DNA of 38,123 nucleotides from a virus. The DNA lies in the IMG/VR virus record IMGVR_UViG_3300051212_000879, positions 1 through 38,123 of that record, one strand, 5' to 3'. The translations under genes and the position numbers were made by a program. The notes under the pieces were generated by a model, which ran no database searches, had not been told where the DNA came from, and saw nothing but the letters and a program-made list of their open reading frames with translations. Positions 5,662 through 12,128 of the stretch are shown here, one piece after another (position 1 is the stretch's first letter; every line of letters begins with the position of its first letter).

Positions 5662-6541
5662 ACCTAAATTATTTAATTTTGGTGCTTGCGATTTATTAGA
5701 CAGCCTTATGAACAAGGCTGTTATGAATGTTTTTGATTTACAATGTATAGACCTTGAAGAACGTCCAAGACCGTATCCTTCGTACAGCACTAGTTTGCTA
5801 TCGATGTATACTCCTATAGGTAGTTTGGGTTCTGAAGCATTAGAGTATTTTGTAAAGCATCCAGAACTAGTAACAGATAACAGACCTTTCTTCGAAGAAA
5901 TTTCTAAGTTCGATTATATCAGTCATTGGACTGCTAACGCTGGACCTAAAGATTTTTTGGTACTAAATTTCAGCACAGAATTTTACACAAAATATTTTAA
6001 CAAAGAATGTATCACTCTTGTTCCTTGGATCAAACCGATTCCGGAACATGATTGGTTTATACAAAAAATCAAACAAGATCATCTTTTAGATTTTGACGAA
6101 GAACGAAATGTAGGACTTGCTCGAGAACTTACTACAGATTTTGCGAGATCAATTAAACAGATTTTTCAAGATAGAGTAATACTGGTTGATACTCATTTAA
6201 CAGAAAAGTATCTGTTAGACAAAGGCATTAAACGAGCAGAGTTAATCAATTATCAATTCATACCCTATTATCAAAACAATAGATTGACAGGGGATGCTAA
6301 AAATATCGAATACGGACAAAGGCTAGTCAAAGTCTTGTTGCGTCAATTTAGACGTGTGCATGGCAGTGATCTTCCTATCATATCTGTAAACGATAGTCTA
6401 ATTTATAGAGACCCAAATCATAGATGGGGATCTAATCCTTTCCATTTGCATAAAGCATCTGCAGACTTTATCGGCCTTAAGATAATGGATGCCTGTATGT
6501 CCAAAATGGAAAAGACTTTAACCAAAATATATATACCTTAG
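5654..6541 (+). CDS. DUF6270-like / SGNH-type protein
   Basis: 295 residues from a GTG at 5654 that overlaps the previous stop by 8 nt. The layout matches the DUF6270 family: an N-terminal FNFGACDLLDSL (family pattern FGSCxxRD), a YPSYSTSLLSM segment (family YxxRSSLxS), a KDFLVLNFSTEFY strand, and a C-terminal HRWGSNPFHLHKASADFI ending (family H-WG-PFHY). DUF6270 proteins are distant SGNH-hydrolase-like proteins often found in surface-polysaccharide loci. The nucleophilic Ser is replaced by Ala-Cys in the first motif, so activity is uncertain. Context: transcribed from the tRNA-Leu promoter and ahead of the structured non-coding region. Confidence 0.6.
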   Translation: MSKPKLFNFGACDLLDSLMNKAVMNVFDLQCIDLEERPRPYPSYSTSLLSMYTPIGSLGSEALEYFVKHPELVTDNRPFFEEISKFDYISHWTANAGPKDFLVLNFSTEFYTKYFNKECITLVPWIKPIPEHDWFIQKIKQDHLLDFDEERNVGLARELTTDFARSIKQIFQDRVILVDTHLTEKYLLDKGIKRAELINYQFIPYYQNNRLTGDAKNIEYGQRLVKVLLRQFRRVHGSDLPIISVNDSLIYRDPNHRWGSNPFHLHKASADFIGLKIMDACMSKMEKTLTKIYIP

Positions 6542-6806
6542 CACCGCTAGGATATATAATAGTTTTGTTGTGTAGCAATACACAACCGGTGAAGTGAAAG
6601 GTAGATGAGGATAGACACCGTGTAGCGTTGCTACATGACTAATTCTGGCAAACAGTCTTGAAAACTGTCCGTGCTTGAGTGAACCGATTCTTATAAACCT
6701 GTCAGTTGCTGATCGGAAATATTCAGGCCTCTGTAGCCTGTCTATTGCATGTTGCCCAGACCGACGATTTCGAACAATAGGTCTTGTCATTTGTCCGGTC
6801 TATTAC
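6542..6806 (+). ncRNA. Putative structured RNA upstream of rpoZ
   Basis: About 300 nt with no plausible gene on either strand but a dense series of hairpins: GTTGTGTA(6567-6574)-GCAA-TACACAAC(6579-6586), a perfect 8-bp stem with a GNRA loop; CGGTG(6587-6591)/CACCG(6616-6620); TGTAGC(6621-6626)/GCTACA(6630-6635); ACAGT(6652)-CTTGAAA-ACTGT(6668); CCGAT(6684-6688)/ATCGG(6712-6716); CAGGC(6724)-7 nt-GCCTG(6740); CTATTG(6742-6747)/CAATAG(6775-6780). A TATAAT at 6555-6560 could start it. The 6652-6668 hairpin looks like a tRNA-Ser(UGA) anticodon arm, but no other tRNA parts fit. It could be a free ncRNA or a 5' regulatory element; no known class is recognised. Confidence 0.5.
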
Positions 6807-6835
6807 TTGACCTTTTACTGATCCGTCATTATAAT
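6807..6835 (+). promoter_or_regulatory. Near-consensus sigma70 promoter for rpoZ
   Basis: TTGACC (6807-6812), 17 bp and TATAAT (6830-6835). Transcription should begin near 6842, giving a leader of only about 8 nt before ATG 6850, too short to keep the AAGGGA at 6838-6843 intact. It is the third 17-bp-spaced promoter in the left third. Confidence 0.75.
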
Positions 6836-6849
6836 ATAAGGGAAGCGAG

Positions 6850-7080
6850 ATGGCAAGAATTAGTGCAGAAGAAGCAGCAAACGCGATCGGTAATAGGTTT
6901 GATCTTGTGCTAGTGGCAGCGCAGAGGGCTAGAGAATTAAAAAATGGATCGATGCCTCGTGTTGATGGAAACGATGCATCATTTGCTGTCACTGCTCTAA
7001 GAGAGATAGAACAAGGCAAATATACTAAAGAAGATTATCTAAGTAAACTTGAACGTAAGCAAAAAGGAAAATGGGAATGA
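6850..7080 (+). CDS. rpoZ: RNA polymerase omega subunit
   Basis: A 76-residue protein aligning with bacterial omega over its conserved core: MARISAEEAANAIGNRFDLV (E. coli [20 protein letters not shown]), LVLVAAQRARELKNG and the helix AVTALREIEQGK. It is slightly shorter than the usual 80-90 residues because the C-terminal tail is reduced. Omega wraps the C-terminal tail of beta-prime and promotes polymerase assembly and host alarmone response. A phage copy could enter host polymerase and alter its behaviour. The TGA stop overlaps the ATG of the next gene (ATGA), so the two are coupled. Its own promoter is at 6807-6835. Confidence 0.9.
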   Translation: MARISAEEAANAIGNRFDLVLVAAQRARELKNGSMPRVDGNDASFAVTALREIEQGKYTKEDYLSKLERKQKGKWE

Positions 7081-7649
7081 ATATCACACTTCGTAAGGCA
7101 AATGCAGTCCAGAATAGCATCAATGATGCTGTTAAAGGCATTAAGATGGCTTATTCTGTCGAACTCAACGAATTCCAAAACGTTGAGGCAGAGATTCAAA
7201 AGGCCAATGACACATTGATGACAAATGATGCACGTCGTCAAAAGTTGACAATGGCATTGTATAACATTCGTGCCCTTGTAGGTACGGCCAATGCATCCAG
7301 CGGTATCGATACCGCGTTAGCCAAGGCTGCGTTTATTGATAAGCGTATCAGCCAGTTAGAAGATATCGCAGGCCTTAGCCCATTGATCTCTCTAGATGTT
7401 ATCAAGGGTAAACTGGAAAAGGTTAAGAGCCTCAAGGACGAGGCTCGTAGCCGAGTATTTGGGTATGGCGATACTGTGACAACTAATGTTGTAAGCCAAG
7501 GCCAGATTGATCAGGCCAAATCTGAGATCTTAAGTCTCAAGAAGCAGAAGCAAAAACTCAATGATGAGATCCTTGAGTTGAATATCAAAACTGAGATTCC
7601 ACTCAGTGAAGATGTTGTTCAGACTCTGCAAGCAGAAGGACTGCTCTAA
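7077..7649 (+). CDS. Coiled-coil phage protein, 190 aa
   Basis: Starts with ATG 7077 overlapping the omega stop (ATGA). The protein (MNITLRKANAVQNSINDAVK...) is almost entirely helical, with heptad-like stretches at about residues 15-60 and at 145-180 (SEILSLKKQKQKLNDEILELNIK) separated by an LVGTANASSGIDTALAKAAFIDKRISQLEDIAGL middle. No enzyme motif, signal peptide or membrane segment. Coupling to omega suggests a joint role, perhaps in transcription or assembly, but this is conjecture; family unnamed. It is followed immediately by strong hairpins. Confidence 0.75.
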   Translation: MNITLRKANAVQNSINDAVKGIKMAYSVELNEFQNVEAEIQKANDTLMTNDARRQKLTMALYNIRALVGTANASSGIDTALAKAAFIDKRISQLEDIAGLSPLISLDVIKGKLEKVKSLKDEARSRVFGYGDTVTTNVVSQGQIDQAKSEILSLKKQKQKLNDEILELNIKTEIPLSEDVVQTLQAEGLL

Positions 7650-7977
7650 GAACCCCGGGGTCCCTTCCTCGTTATTAAAGGGGGTAATTGGCTTCACCAA
7701 AACGCCAGGGTGCAAACGGTAACGACCCCAAGGCCCTCGATAGGGGCGACTTGAGACACCGTGGCGGCAGAAGCAGAACTGACGACAAAGACGCAAATAC
7801 TGATCGACAGGGTAGACAACTCAGTCTAGGGCGGAACAGGGAACCGTGGCTAGACACTTTTAAAGAGTAGATTGACGAGATTTTAACACTCCGGCAAGAG
7901 TAACATTATCAAGTCGATTTGCCGATCGAGGGGGCTCATAATTTCCCTTCAGTCTACTCCTTAAAAGTAAAGACTAT
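7650..7977 (+). ncRNA. Putative large structured RNA, 5' part (upstream of tRNA-fMet)
   Basis: Non-coding with extensive base-pairing. The strongest element is a 19-nt stem between 7857-7875 and 7949-7967, with 18 of 19 positions paired (one G-T, one A-C) and 73 nt enclosed. Others are GTCTAG(7824-7829)/CTAGAC(7850-7855), GGGGTC(7657-7662)/GACCCC(7724-7729), GCCCT(7733-7737)/GGGGC(7743-7747) and CCCTT(7662-7666)/AAGGG(7678-7682), the last competing with the GGGGTC pairing. Short frames crossing it do not look like proteins. It ends about 10 nt before the initiator tRNA. A phage ncRNA of the GOLLD/ROOL kind, which are often linked to tRNAs, is an attractive but untested guess. Confidence 0.6.
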
Positions 7978-8053
7978 CGCGGGTTACGTCAGTGGTCAGA
8001 CCGCCAGGCTCATAACCTGGAAGCCGGAGGTTCGAATCCTTCACCCGCAACCA
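7978..8053 (+). tRNA. Initiator tRNA-fMet(CAU)
   Basis: The anticodon arm is CCAGG-CTCATAA-CCTGG (anticodon CAT). The acceptor is CGCGGGT facing ACCCGCA, so the first pair is C1-A72, the unpaired end that is the hallmark of bacterial initiator tRNAs. The 5' CGCGGG and 3' CCCGCAACCA are identical to E. coli tRNA-fMet. The D stem has G11-C24 (purine-pyrimidine, as in initiators). Of the three anticodon-stem G-C pairs, two are present and the third is A29-U41. CCA is encoded. Initiator tRNA genes are rarely carried by phages. Confidence 0.9.
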
Positions 8054-8056
8054 GTT

Positions 8057-8293
8057 ATTGATAGTAGTATAAGGTCCGAATCGGAACCGAAAGGTGAAAC
8101 AGAGCGGGTGGAACCGCAAAGTGGATGCATCGTAGGTGCATTGCGAGCCTGTATATGATCCAGGGCGTTTTACAGCGTGACCAGATTGAAAGGCAACGGA
8201 CTCCATGTTAGGCTGGACTAAAGAAGCAGGCGCTGTAATGCTTGGGCGGCCACAGATTAAGTTCTAAACCAAATCTTTAGTATTACTATCAAT
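8057..8293 (+). ncRNA. Structured RNA bounded by tRNA-fMet and tRNA-Arg
   Basis: A 237-nt segment closed by a perfect terminal stem ATTGATAGTA(8057-8066)/TACTATCAAT(8284-8293). Inside is an 8-bp long-range stem TTACAGCG(8170-8177)/CGCTGTAA(8231-8238), a GNRA hairpin ACC-GAAA-GGT(8086-8095), GCGG(8104-8107)/CCGC(8114-8117) and ATGCA/TGCAT around 8125-8141. It starts 3 nt after one tRNA and ends 7 nt before the next, so tRNA processing would release it as a defined molecule. I do not see the signature of RNase P RNA, tmRNA or 6S RNA. It may be the 3' domain of the same RNA as 7650-7977. Confidence 0.65.
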
Positions 8294-8300
8294 ATCCCAA

Positions 8301-8375
8301 CTCGCTGTAGTTCAATGGACAGAACGGAAACCTCCTAAGTTTCAAATCCAGGTTCGATTCCCGGTAGCGAGGCCA
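8301..8375 (+). tRNA. tRNA-Arg(CCU)
   Basis: Acceptor CTCGCTG pairs with TAGCGAG (one G-T). The anticodon arm is GAAAC-CTCCTAA-GTTTC (anticodon CCT), and the T arm contains the TTCGATT loop. Discriminator G and CCA are encoded. It is the fourth Arg isoacceptor of the window. Confidence 0.93.
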
Positions 8376-8393
8376 ATGTGTAAATAAATTTAT

Positions 8394-8469
8394 GCGGGTG
8401 AAGTGTTTGTGGTTACACGTCTGCCTTCCAAGCAGAAATAGACGAGTTCGACTCTCGCCTCCCGCTCCA
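8394..8469 (+). tRNA. tRNA-Gly(UCC)
   Basis: Acceptor GCGGGTG faces CTCCCGC with a single T-T mismatch. The anticodon arm is TCTGC-CTTCCAA-GCAGA (anticodon TCC), and the T arm is built around TTCGACT. Discriminator T and CCA are encoded. Its CCA overlaps the AGGA that may serve as SD for the CDS at 8481. Confidence 0.9.
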
Positions 8470-8480
8470 GGATTTATTTT

Positions 8481-9056
8481 ATGCACAAAGTAATTGACCA
8501 AAACGATATATTTAGAAAGTTTGATTTTAGTTCTGTTATCACACAGGAAGATAATAATCAAGCCATACAAATAATCACAGACATCGTTCGCTCAGGTAAT
8601 TACTTTGAAAATTCACCCAAATATCAAACTAAAGAAAATATCTTCAAAAGACCAGAACCTGTATGGTTGAAATTCAGGATGAGTTTTTTGTTTTCTACAT
8701 TTTTATATCTAGGACGAGAAGCCAGAGTTTCTAATATGATGGCTTGGAGTTTTATGACTAATCTCGAAGGCGCCGAAGATCGAGAAAAATTATGGCATAA
8801 TCACTGGCATCCAGAACGTCCTAACGGAAAGATGCTCAGCGGTATCTGGTATTTGCAAATACCCGATGATGTTAAGGACAAAGACTATGCAGGTACAGAA
8901 ATGGCCCCCGACGGTCCTGAAATGCCGAATAAATACTTTGTTCGCCCAACTGACTTTCATTGGCTGATGTACCCTAGCGATCAATGGCACAGACCTGGAA
9001 TTGTGCAAAGTAATAAATTTAGATATATTATTGCCGCTGATGTTGAATTTGAATGA
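8481..9056 (+). CDS. Putative 2OG-Fe(II) oxygenase (HxH type)
   Basis: 191 residues. The C-terminal half has the jelly-roll dioxygenase layout: LWHNHWHPER (His106/His108/His110), strand KMLSGIWYLQIPDD, then LMYPSDQWHRPGIVQ (distal His170) and a closing strand with Arg181. It resembles the TIGR02466-like oxygenases (H-x-H-P...LSGxxYLQ...FPSxxxH). Such enzymes hydroxylate proteins or small metabolites using 2-oxoglutarate and Fe(II). A possible SD (AGGA) overlaps the tRNA-Gly CCA. The next oxygenase overlaps it by 17 nt, and the tail-fibre gene follows. Confidence 0.65.
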   Translation: MHKVIDQNDIFRKFDFSSVITQEDNNQAIQIITDIVRSGNYFENSPKYQTKENIFKRPEPVWLKFRMSFLFSTFLYLGREARVSNMMAWSFMTNLEGAEDREKLWHNHWHPERPNGKMLSGIWYLQIPDDVKDKDYAGTEMAPDGPEMPNKYFVRPTDFHWLMYPSDQWHRPGIVQSNKFRYIIAADVEFE

Positions 9057-9690
9057 TTACAGAAATATCTGTTTCAAAGAAGAAAATTTCAAACCGCTCC
9101 CTGTACAAGTAGAGCAACTTCTTTACGCCTATCATAAAAAATATCTAGAAGCCAATCCTGAGAAATTACTAGCCTACGGCGGTTCTGTCCTTGATCAAAG
9201 TACTTTAAATTTTGATCCAAATTACGAAGAAAACATAAAGAAACGCGGAGAAGGCGGCGGAGTGAGTTTCCATCCTGTTCCGCCTGGAATACAAGATGTT
9301 CTCAGGAAGTTATATTCTAACACTATTTTAGGAAATAAGGTTATGACTTTTTGGATACAAACTGTAGGGAACGGAAAATCGCATGTTCTTCCGCACAACG
9401 ATAACGATGGTGAAAAGAACAATAGACTGTTTAATTGGATTTATCTGCTAGACGCCGGTGGCGATAACGTTATTACATCCTGGTGGAATCCTAAACCAGA
9501 GTACAAAGATCAAACCATATTAGGAGTGAAAGGTGTTCCTTTTTCTAAGTTAGATCTTATCGAGCAAGTGCAGGTAAAAGAAAAAAAGTGGTCGTACTTA
9601 AATACTGAAAAATTACACAGCGTAGAAGGGTTAACTAGGGAAAGATTCGCACTTTCTTGCTTCCCTCCTATTAGTAATGTGCTACTTTAA
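9040..9690 (+). CDS. 2OG-Fe(II) oxygenase, Asp/Asn-hydroxylase-like
   Basis: 216 residues from ATG 9040 (overlapping the previous gene by 17 nt). The iron triad is visible: HND at His119-x-Asp121 in SHVLPHNDNDG, and His193 in TEKLHSVEG, with Arg200 or Arg202 as the 2-oxoglutarate salt-bridge residue (LTRERFALS). Between them is the strand RLFNWIYLLDAGGDNVITSWW. It is a likely peptidyl or small-molecule hydroxylase, transcribed with the HxH oxygenase at 8481 and placed directly upstream of the tail protein, which makes that protein a candidate substrate (inference). Confidence 0.7.
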   Translation: MLNLNDYRNICFKEENFKPLPVQVEQLLYAYHKKYLEANPEKLLAYGGSVLDQSTLNFDPNYEENIKKRGEGGGVSFHPVPPGIQDVLRKLYSNTILGNKVMTFWIQTVGNGKSHVLPHNDNDGEKNNRLFNWIYLLDAGGDNVITSWWNPKPEYKDQTILGVKGVPFSKLDLIEQVQVKEKKWSYLNTEKLHSVEGLTRERFALSCFPPISNVLL

Positions 9691-9718
9691 TTCAAAATAG
9701 CCTTACTGCGCCACAAAG

Positions 9719-9725
9719 ATAAATA
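9719..9725 (+). promoter_or_regulatory. T4-late-like element ATAAATA before tail gene
   Basis: ATAAATA lies 32 nt before the ATG of the tail protein. Unlike the leaderless cassette starts, this message would carry a leader with a good SD (TAGGAG, 9743-9748). Late-gene control would suit a structural protein. Confidence 0.45.
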
Positions 9726-9757
9726 ACAATAATGATGGAATCTAGGAGTTAGACAAT

Positions 9758-11365
9758 ATGCCGTTACAAATCCGCAGAGGTACAAATTCTCAGCGTCTAG
9801 CAATGACAGAGCCTTTGGCCTCTGGCGAACTGCTATATACCACTGACACAGGCTCGTTATATATCGGTAACGGAACTTCTTTGGGCGGTGTTCCCCTAAG
9901 TAATTTAACACCGGGCGATATCAAAGATCTTTCGGCATCTATTTTTCAAACAGGTGTACATTCTGGAATAACATTTAATTATAATGCGATTTCTAAAACA
10001 ATGGATGCCATTGTAGAACCTGATTTATCCAATTATGCAGGAACCATTAGAGCAGACGCATTCCAGGGTAACTTAATCGCTGAAAACAGCACATTAATCT
10101 TTAATTCAATAGACGGTAGTATCAATTTAGATGGCACTGTTCAGGGAGATATTATTCCTGATGATAATGCTACATATGACATTGGTTCTTCCACTTTTAG
10201 ATTCAGAGACATTTACCTAAGCGGATCTAGCATTCACTTAGGCAGCGCAATCATTACAGCCTCGGGAGCGGCCGTTGATTTACCCGCAGGCTCTACAGTT
10301 GCTGGTACACCAATCGGTAGTGGTAGTGGTAGTGGTATTGTTGAAGGCAATGGCTACAACATCCATGTTATAGGCGATGACAGTACTATAATGGTCAATG
10401 CCGCGACAAAGACTTTAACTGCTGTTTCTGCCACAATAGGAACATTAACCGGCACTGTCGCGGTTGACATTCTCAACGGTAACCAATTTAACGGAACACA
10501 TAATGGTCCTTCTTTTGGCACACATTACGGACTACAGCAAGGCAATGTCGTTGGTAATGTCACTGGAGTTCTTACAGGTGATGTTAGAGGTAATGTATTA
10601 GCCGAAGATTCAACGGTATTAGTTGATTATACTAACGGCACAACTGGCGGTACCCATGTTGGAAACGTGGTCGGTACTATTCTTGGCGATACATACGGTA
10701 CCCATTTTGGCGATGTAACTGGCAACGTTACTGGTAATATTAAAGGCTCTGTCTTCGCTCAAGATTCAACTACACTAGTCGATGCAATAAGTGGTAAGGT
10801 TGTGGGAGATATTGATTCTACTTCCGCTACATTAGACGATCTGTCAGGCAAGACCATTATACTAGAAGGTACTACTGGTTTAGGGGTCAAAGCAGGTATT
10901 AGAATTAATACAGATGGAGACATTAACGATGGTTACGATTTGTTTACCATTAACGGTGCTAAAGGTACAGCAGAAGGCACTTTAGTATCTTTCGTTAGAT
11001 CTAGAGGAACGTTAAGTTCACCTGCACCTTTACAGGTCGGTGACTATGTTACATCACTGGCATGGTTAGGTACCGATAGTGCTAGTACTCCTGCCTTAAT
11101 GGCGACTCTAAATGTAACAGTTGATAATACTCCTACACCAGGATATGTTCCTGCTAGAATGAATTTTGAATTCTGGAACGGTTCTGGATTTGACACAGCA
11201 CTTTCTTTTGGTAGCGACGATTTAGTTATTCACTTAGCAAATAACACAATTGTAGCAGGCGGTGCATCAGGTGAGGTTAACGTAGGCGGCGGAATAGTAT
11301 CCTACTTAAAAGTTAATATCGGCGGAACTGAGTATGCTATGCCGCTATATGGAATTAATCCTTAA
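9758..11365 (+). CDS. Tail fibre / receptor-binding protein, Mtd_N-like
   Basis: 535 residues. The N terminus (LQIRRGTNSQRLAM...GELLYTTDTGSLYIGNGT) is the phage domain seen in the major tropism determinant and many marine phage structural proteins. Residues about 185-370 are a beta-repeat of short GNV-x-G-x-V-x-G units (GNVVGNVTGVLTGDVRGNV, GNVVGTILGDTYGTHFGDV) interspersed with two related blocks (VLAEDSTVLVDY and VFAQDSTTLVDA), typical of fibrous trimeric stalks. The C-terminal part (from about 380) is a globular beta domain. SD TAGGAG. It ends just before a strong bidirectional terminator. It is the only obvious virion protein in the window and is adjacent to two oxygenases. Confidence 0.8.
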   Translation: MPLQIRRGTNSQRLAMTEPLASGELLYTTDTGSLYIGNGTSLGGVPLSNLTPGDIKDLSASIFQTGVHSGITFNYNAISKTMDAIVEPDLSNYAGTIRADAFQGNLIAENSTLIFNSIDGSINLDGTVQGDIIPDDNATYDIGSSTFRFRDIYLSGSSIHLGSAIITASGAAVDLPAGSTVAGTPIGSGSGSGIVEGNGYNIHVIGDDSTIMVNAATKTLTAVSATIGTLTGTVAVDILNGNQFNGTHNGPSFGTHYGLQQGNVVGNVTGVLTGDVRGNVLAEDSTVLVDYTNGTTGGTHVGNVVGTILGDTYGTHFGDVTGNVTGNIKGSVFAQDSTTLVDAISGKVVGDIDSTSATLDDLSGKTIILEGTTGLGVKAGIRINTDGDINDGYDLFTINGAKGTAEGTLVSFVRSRGTLSSPAPLQVGDYVTSLAWLGTDSASTPALMATLNVTVDNTPTPGYVPARMNFEFWNGSGFDTALSFGSDDLVIHLANNTIVAGGASGEVNVGGGIVSYLKVNIGGTEYAMPLYGINP

Positions 11366-11380
11366 AATTTATTACTAAAG

Positions 11381-11406
11381 AAAAAGGGCACTTAGGTGCC
11401 CTTTTT
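11381..11406. terminator. Bidirectional intrinsic terminator
   Basis: AAAAAGGGCAC-TTAG-GTGCCCTTTTT: a perfect stem with A/T tracts on both sides, so it can terminate the tail-protein transcript on the plus strand and the oxygenase operon arriving on the minus strand. It overlaps the last codons of the minus CDS. Confidence 0.95.
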
Positions 11407-11893
11407 ATTTGAATGTACTAACCTGACAAGAATGAAATGGTGCGTTACTGGCATTGACAGCAAAATGCATTTCAGTAGAATCGAACATCCAGACATCGCC
11501 TTTCTTCCAATGGGATATATGTTTGTTCTCAAAACCTGCATATTGTCCGAAGTGCCAATCTCCTAGAAATATTAGATATCTAAAGCATTGCTCTATGCTA
11601 ACATTGTGCTCTTGTCGCATAGTATAAAATGTATCTCTATGACTAGGTAGAATTAAATTAGGAAGGATACAGGTCCAACTAACAGATCCTGAAGTAGCAT
11701 CAAATGCTTTTAAAAATCTTTGCCAGCCGTTAGGAAGTTCTTCGTTAAAACTCTGTAACAGATGATCTCTGTTATAGTATGTTCTATCTAAGTGATCAAA
11801 ATTTTTCGCGACAAACGGAACTTCTCTAGCATACGTATGATTCTTTAAATCCTCGTCCCAAAAAGATTGTATATTAGTCACGAACTCTATCAT
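11405..11893 (-). CDS. 2OG-Fe(II) oxygenase, Asp/Asn-hydroxylase-like
   Basis: 162 residues. The iron motif is HRD (His85, Asp87) in ILPSHRDTFYT with distal His143 in GDVWMFDSTEMHFAVNASN, the usual order of aspartyl/asparaginyl beta-hydroxylase-like enzymes (HxD...GD...F...H...N). The expected basic 2OG-binding residue about ten positions after the last His appears to be His154 rather than Arg. It is the last gene of the minus operon beginning at 17687 and overlaps the preceding gene by 20 nt. Confidence 0.7.
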   Translation of the reverse strand: MIEFVTNIQSFWDEDLKNHTYAREVPFVAKNFDHLDRTYYNRDHLLQSFNEELPNGWQRFLKAFDATSGSVSWTCILPNLILPSHRDTFYTMRQEHNVSIEQCFRYLIFLGDWHFGQYAGFENKHISHWKKGDVWMFDSTEMHFAVNASNAPFHSCQVSTFK

Positions 11894-12128
11894 ATTTTTC
11901 CTTGGCTTCTTTGATCATTTCTTTGTAATCATCGTTAGGGTGATTAACAAGATGTGAATGATAGATATCGATAATAGTCTTTGGCGCAGTTCCGTCAAAT
12001 AATTTCGGGTTGATACCATGCAGTATGCTCGCAAAACCGGAATAGATTAAACGTATACCTGCAACAAATGCCCAAACAAAATGTTGGGTATAAGTAACAT
12101 TGCTTTTTGATAGATGCTTATCAAACAT
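11874..12128 (-). CDS. DUF6356-like small protein
   Basis: 84 residues from ATG 12128; an upstream GTG at 12146 is less likely because the family begins at MFxKHxxxxxxxYxxH, matched by MFDKHLSKSNVTYTQHF. It continues with a hydrophobic helix (VWAFVAGIRLIYSGFASIL) and HGINPKLFDGTAPKTI, like the DUF6356 pattern (G-xx-LIHAxxPxLFxxTGS). DUF6356 proteins are small, possibly membrane-associated, and of unknown function. It overlaps the adenylating enzyme by 8 nt (ATGTTTGA), so it is translationally coupled. It could be a carrier or accessory protein of the pathway, but no Ser-phosphopantetheine motif is visible. Confidence 0.55.
   Translation of the reverse strand: MFDKHLSKSNVTYTQHFVWAFVAGIRLIYSGFASILHGINPKLFDGTAPKTIIDIYHSHLVNHPNDDYKEMIKEAKEKYDRVRD

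Noticed and set aside
5351-6541. UGA reassigned to Trp across the genome, to explain the release-factor UGA
   Set aside because: UGA ends several CDSs here, including the omega gene where it overlaps the next ATG, so the standard code is used.
6630-6700. A tRNA-Ser(UGA) at the anticodon-like arm 6652-6668
   Set aside because: The arm is perfect, but no acceptor pairing, D arm or TTCGA-type T arm can be built around it.
7688-8206. Short frames on both strands in the structured region around tRNA-fMet
   Set aside because: They cross strong stem-loops and the tRNA, lack start signals and have unprotein-like, Arg/Gly/Ser-rich composition.
8289-8570. Minus-strand 93-residue frame over tRNA-Arg and tRNA-Gly
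   Set aside because: It is the antisense of two tRNA genes plus the start of a real CDS.
10500-10800. CRISPR-like or tandem DNA repeat inside the tail gene
   Set aside because: The similarity is a degenerate protein-level GNVxG beta-repeat without conserved DNA units or spacers.
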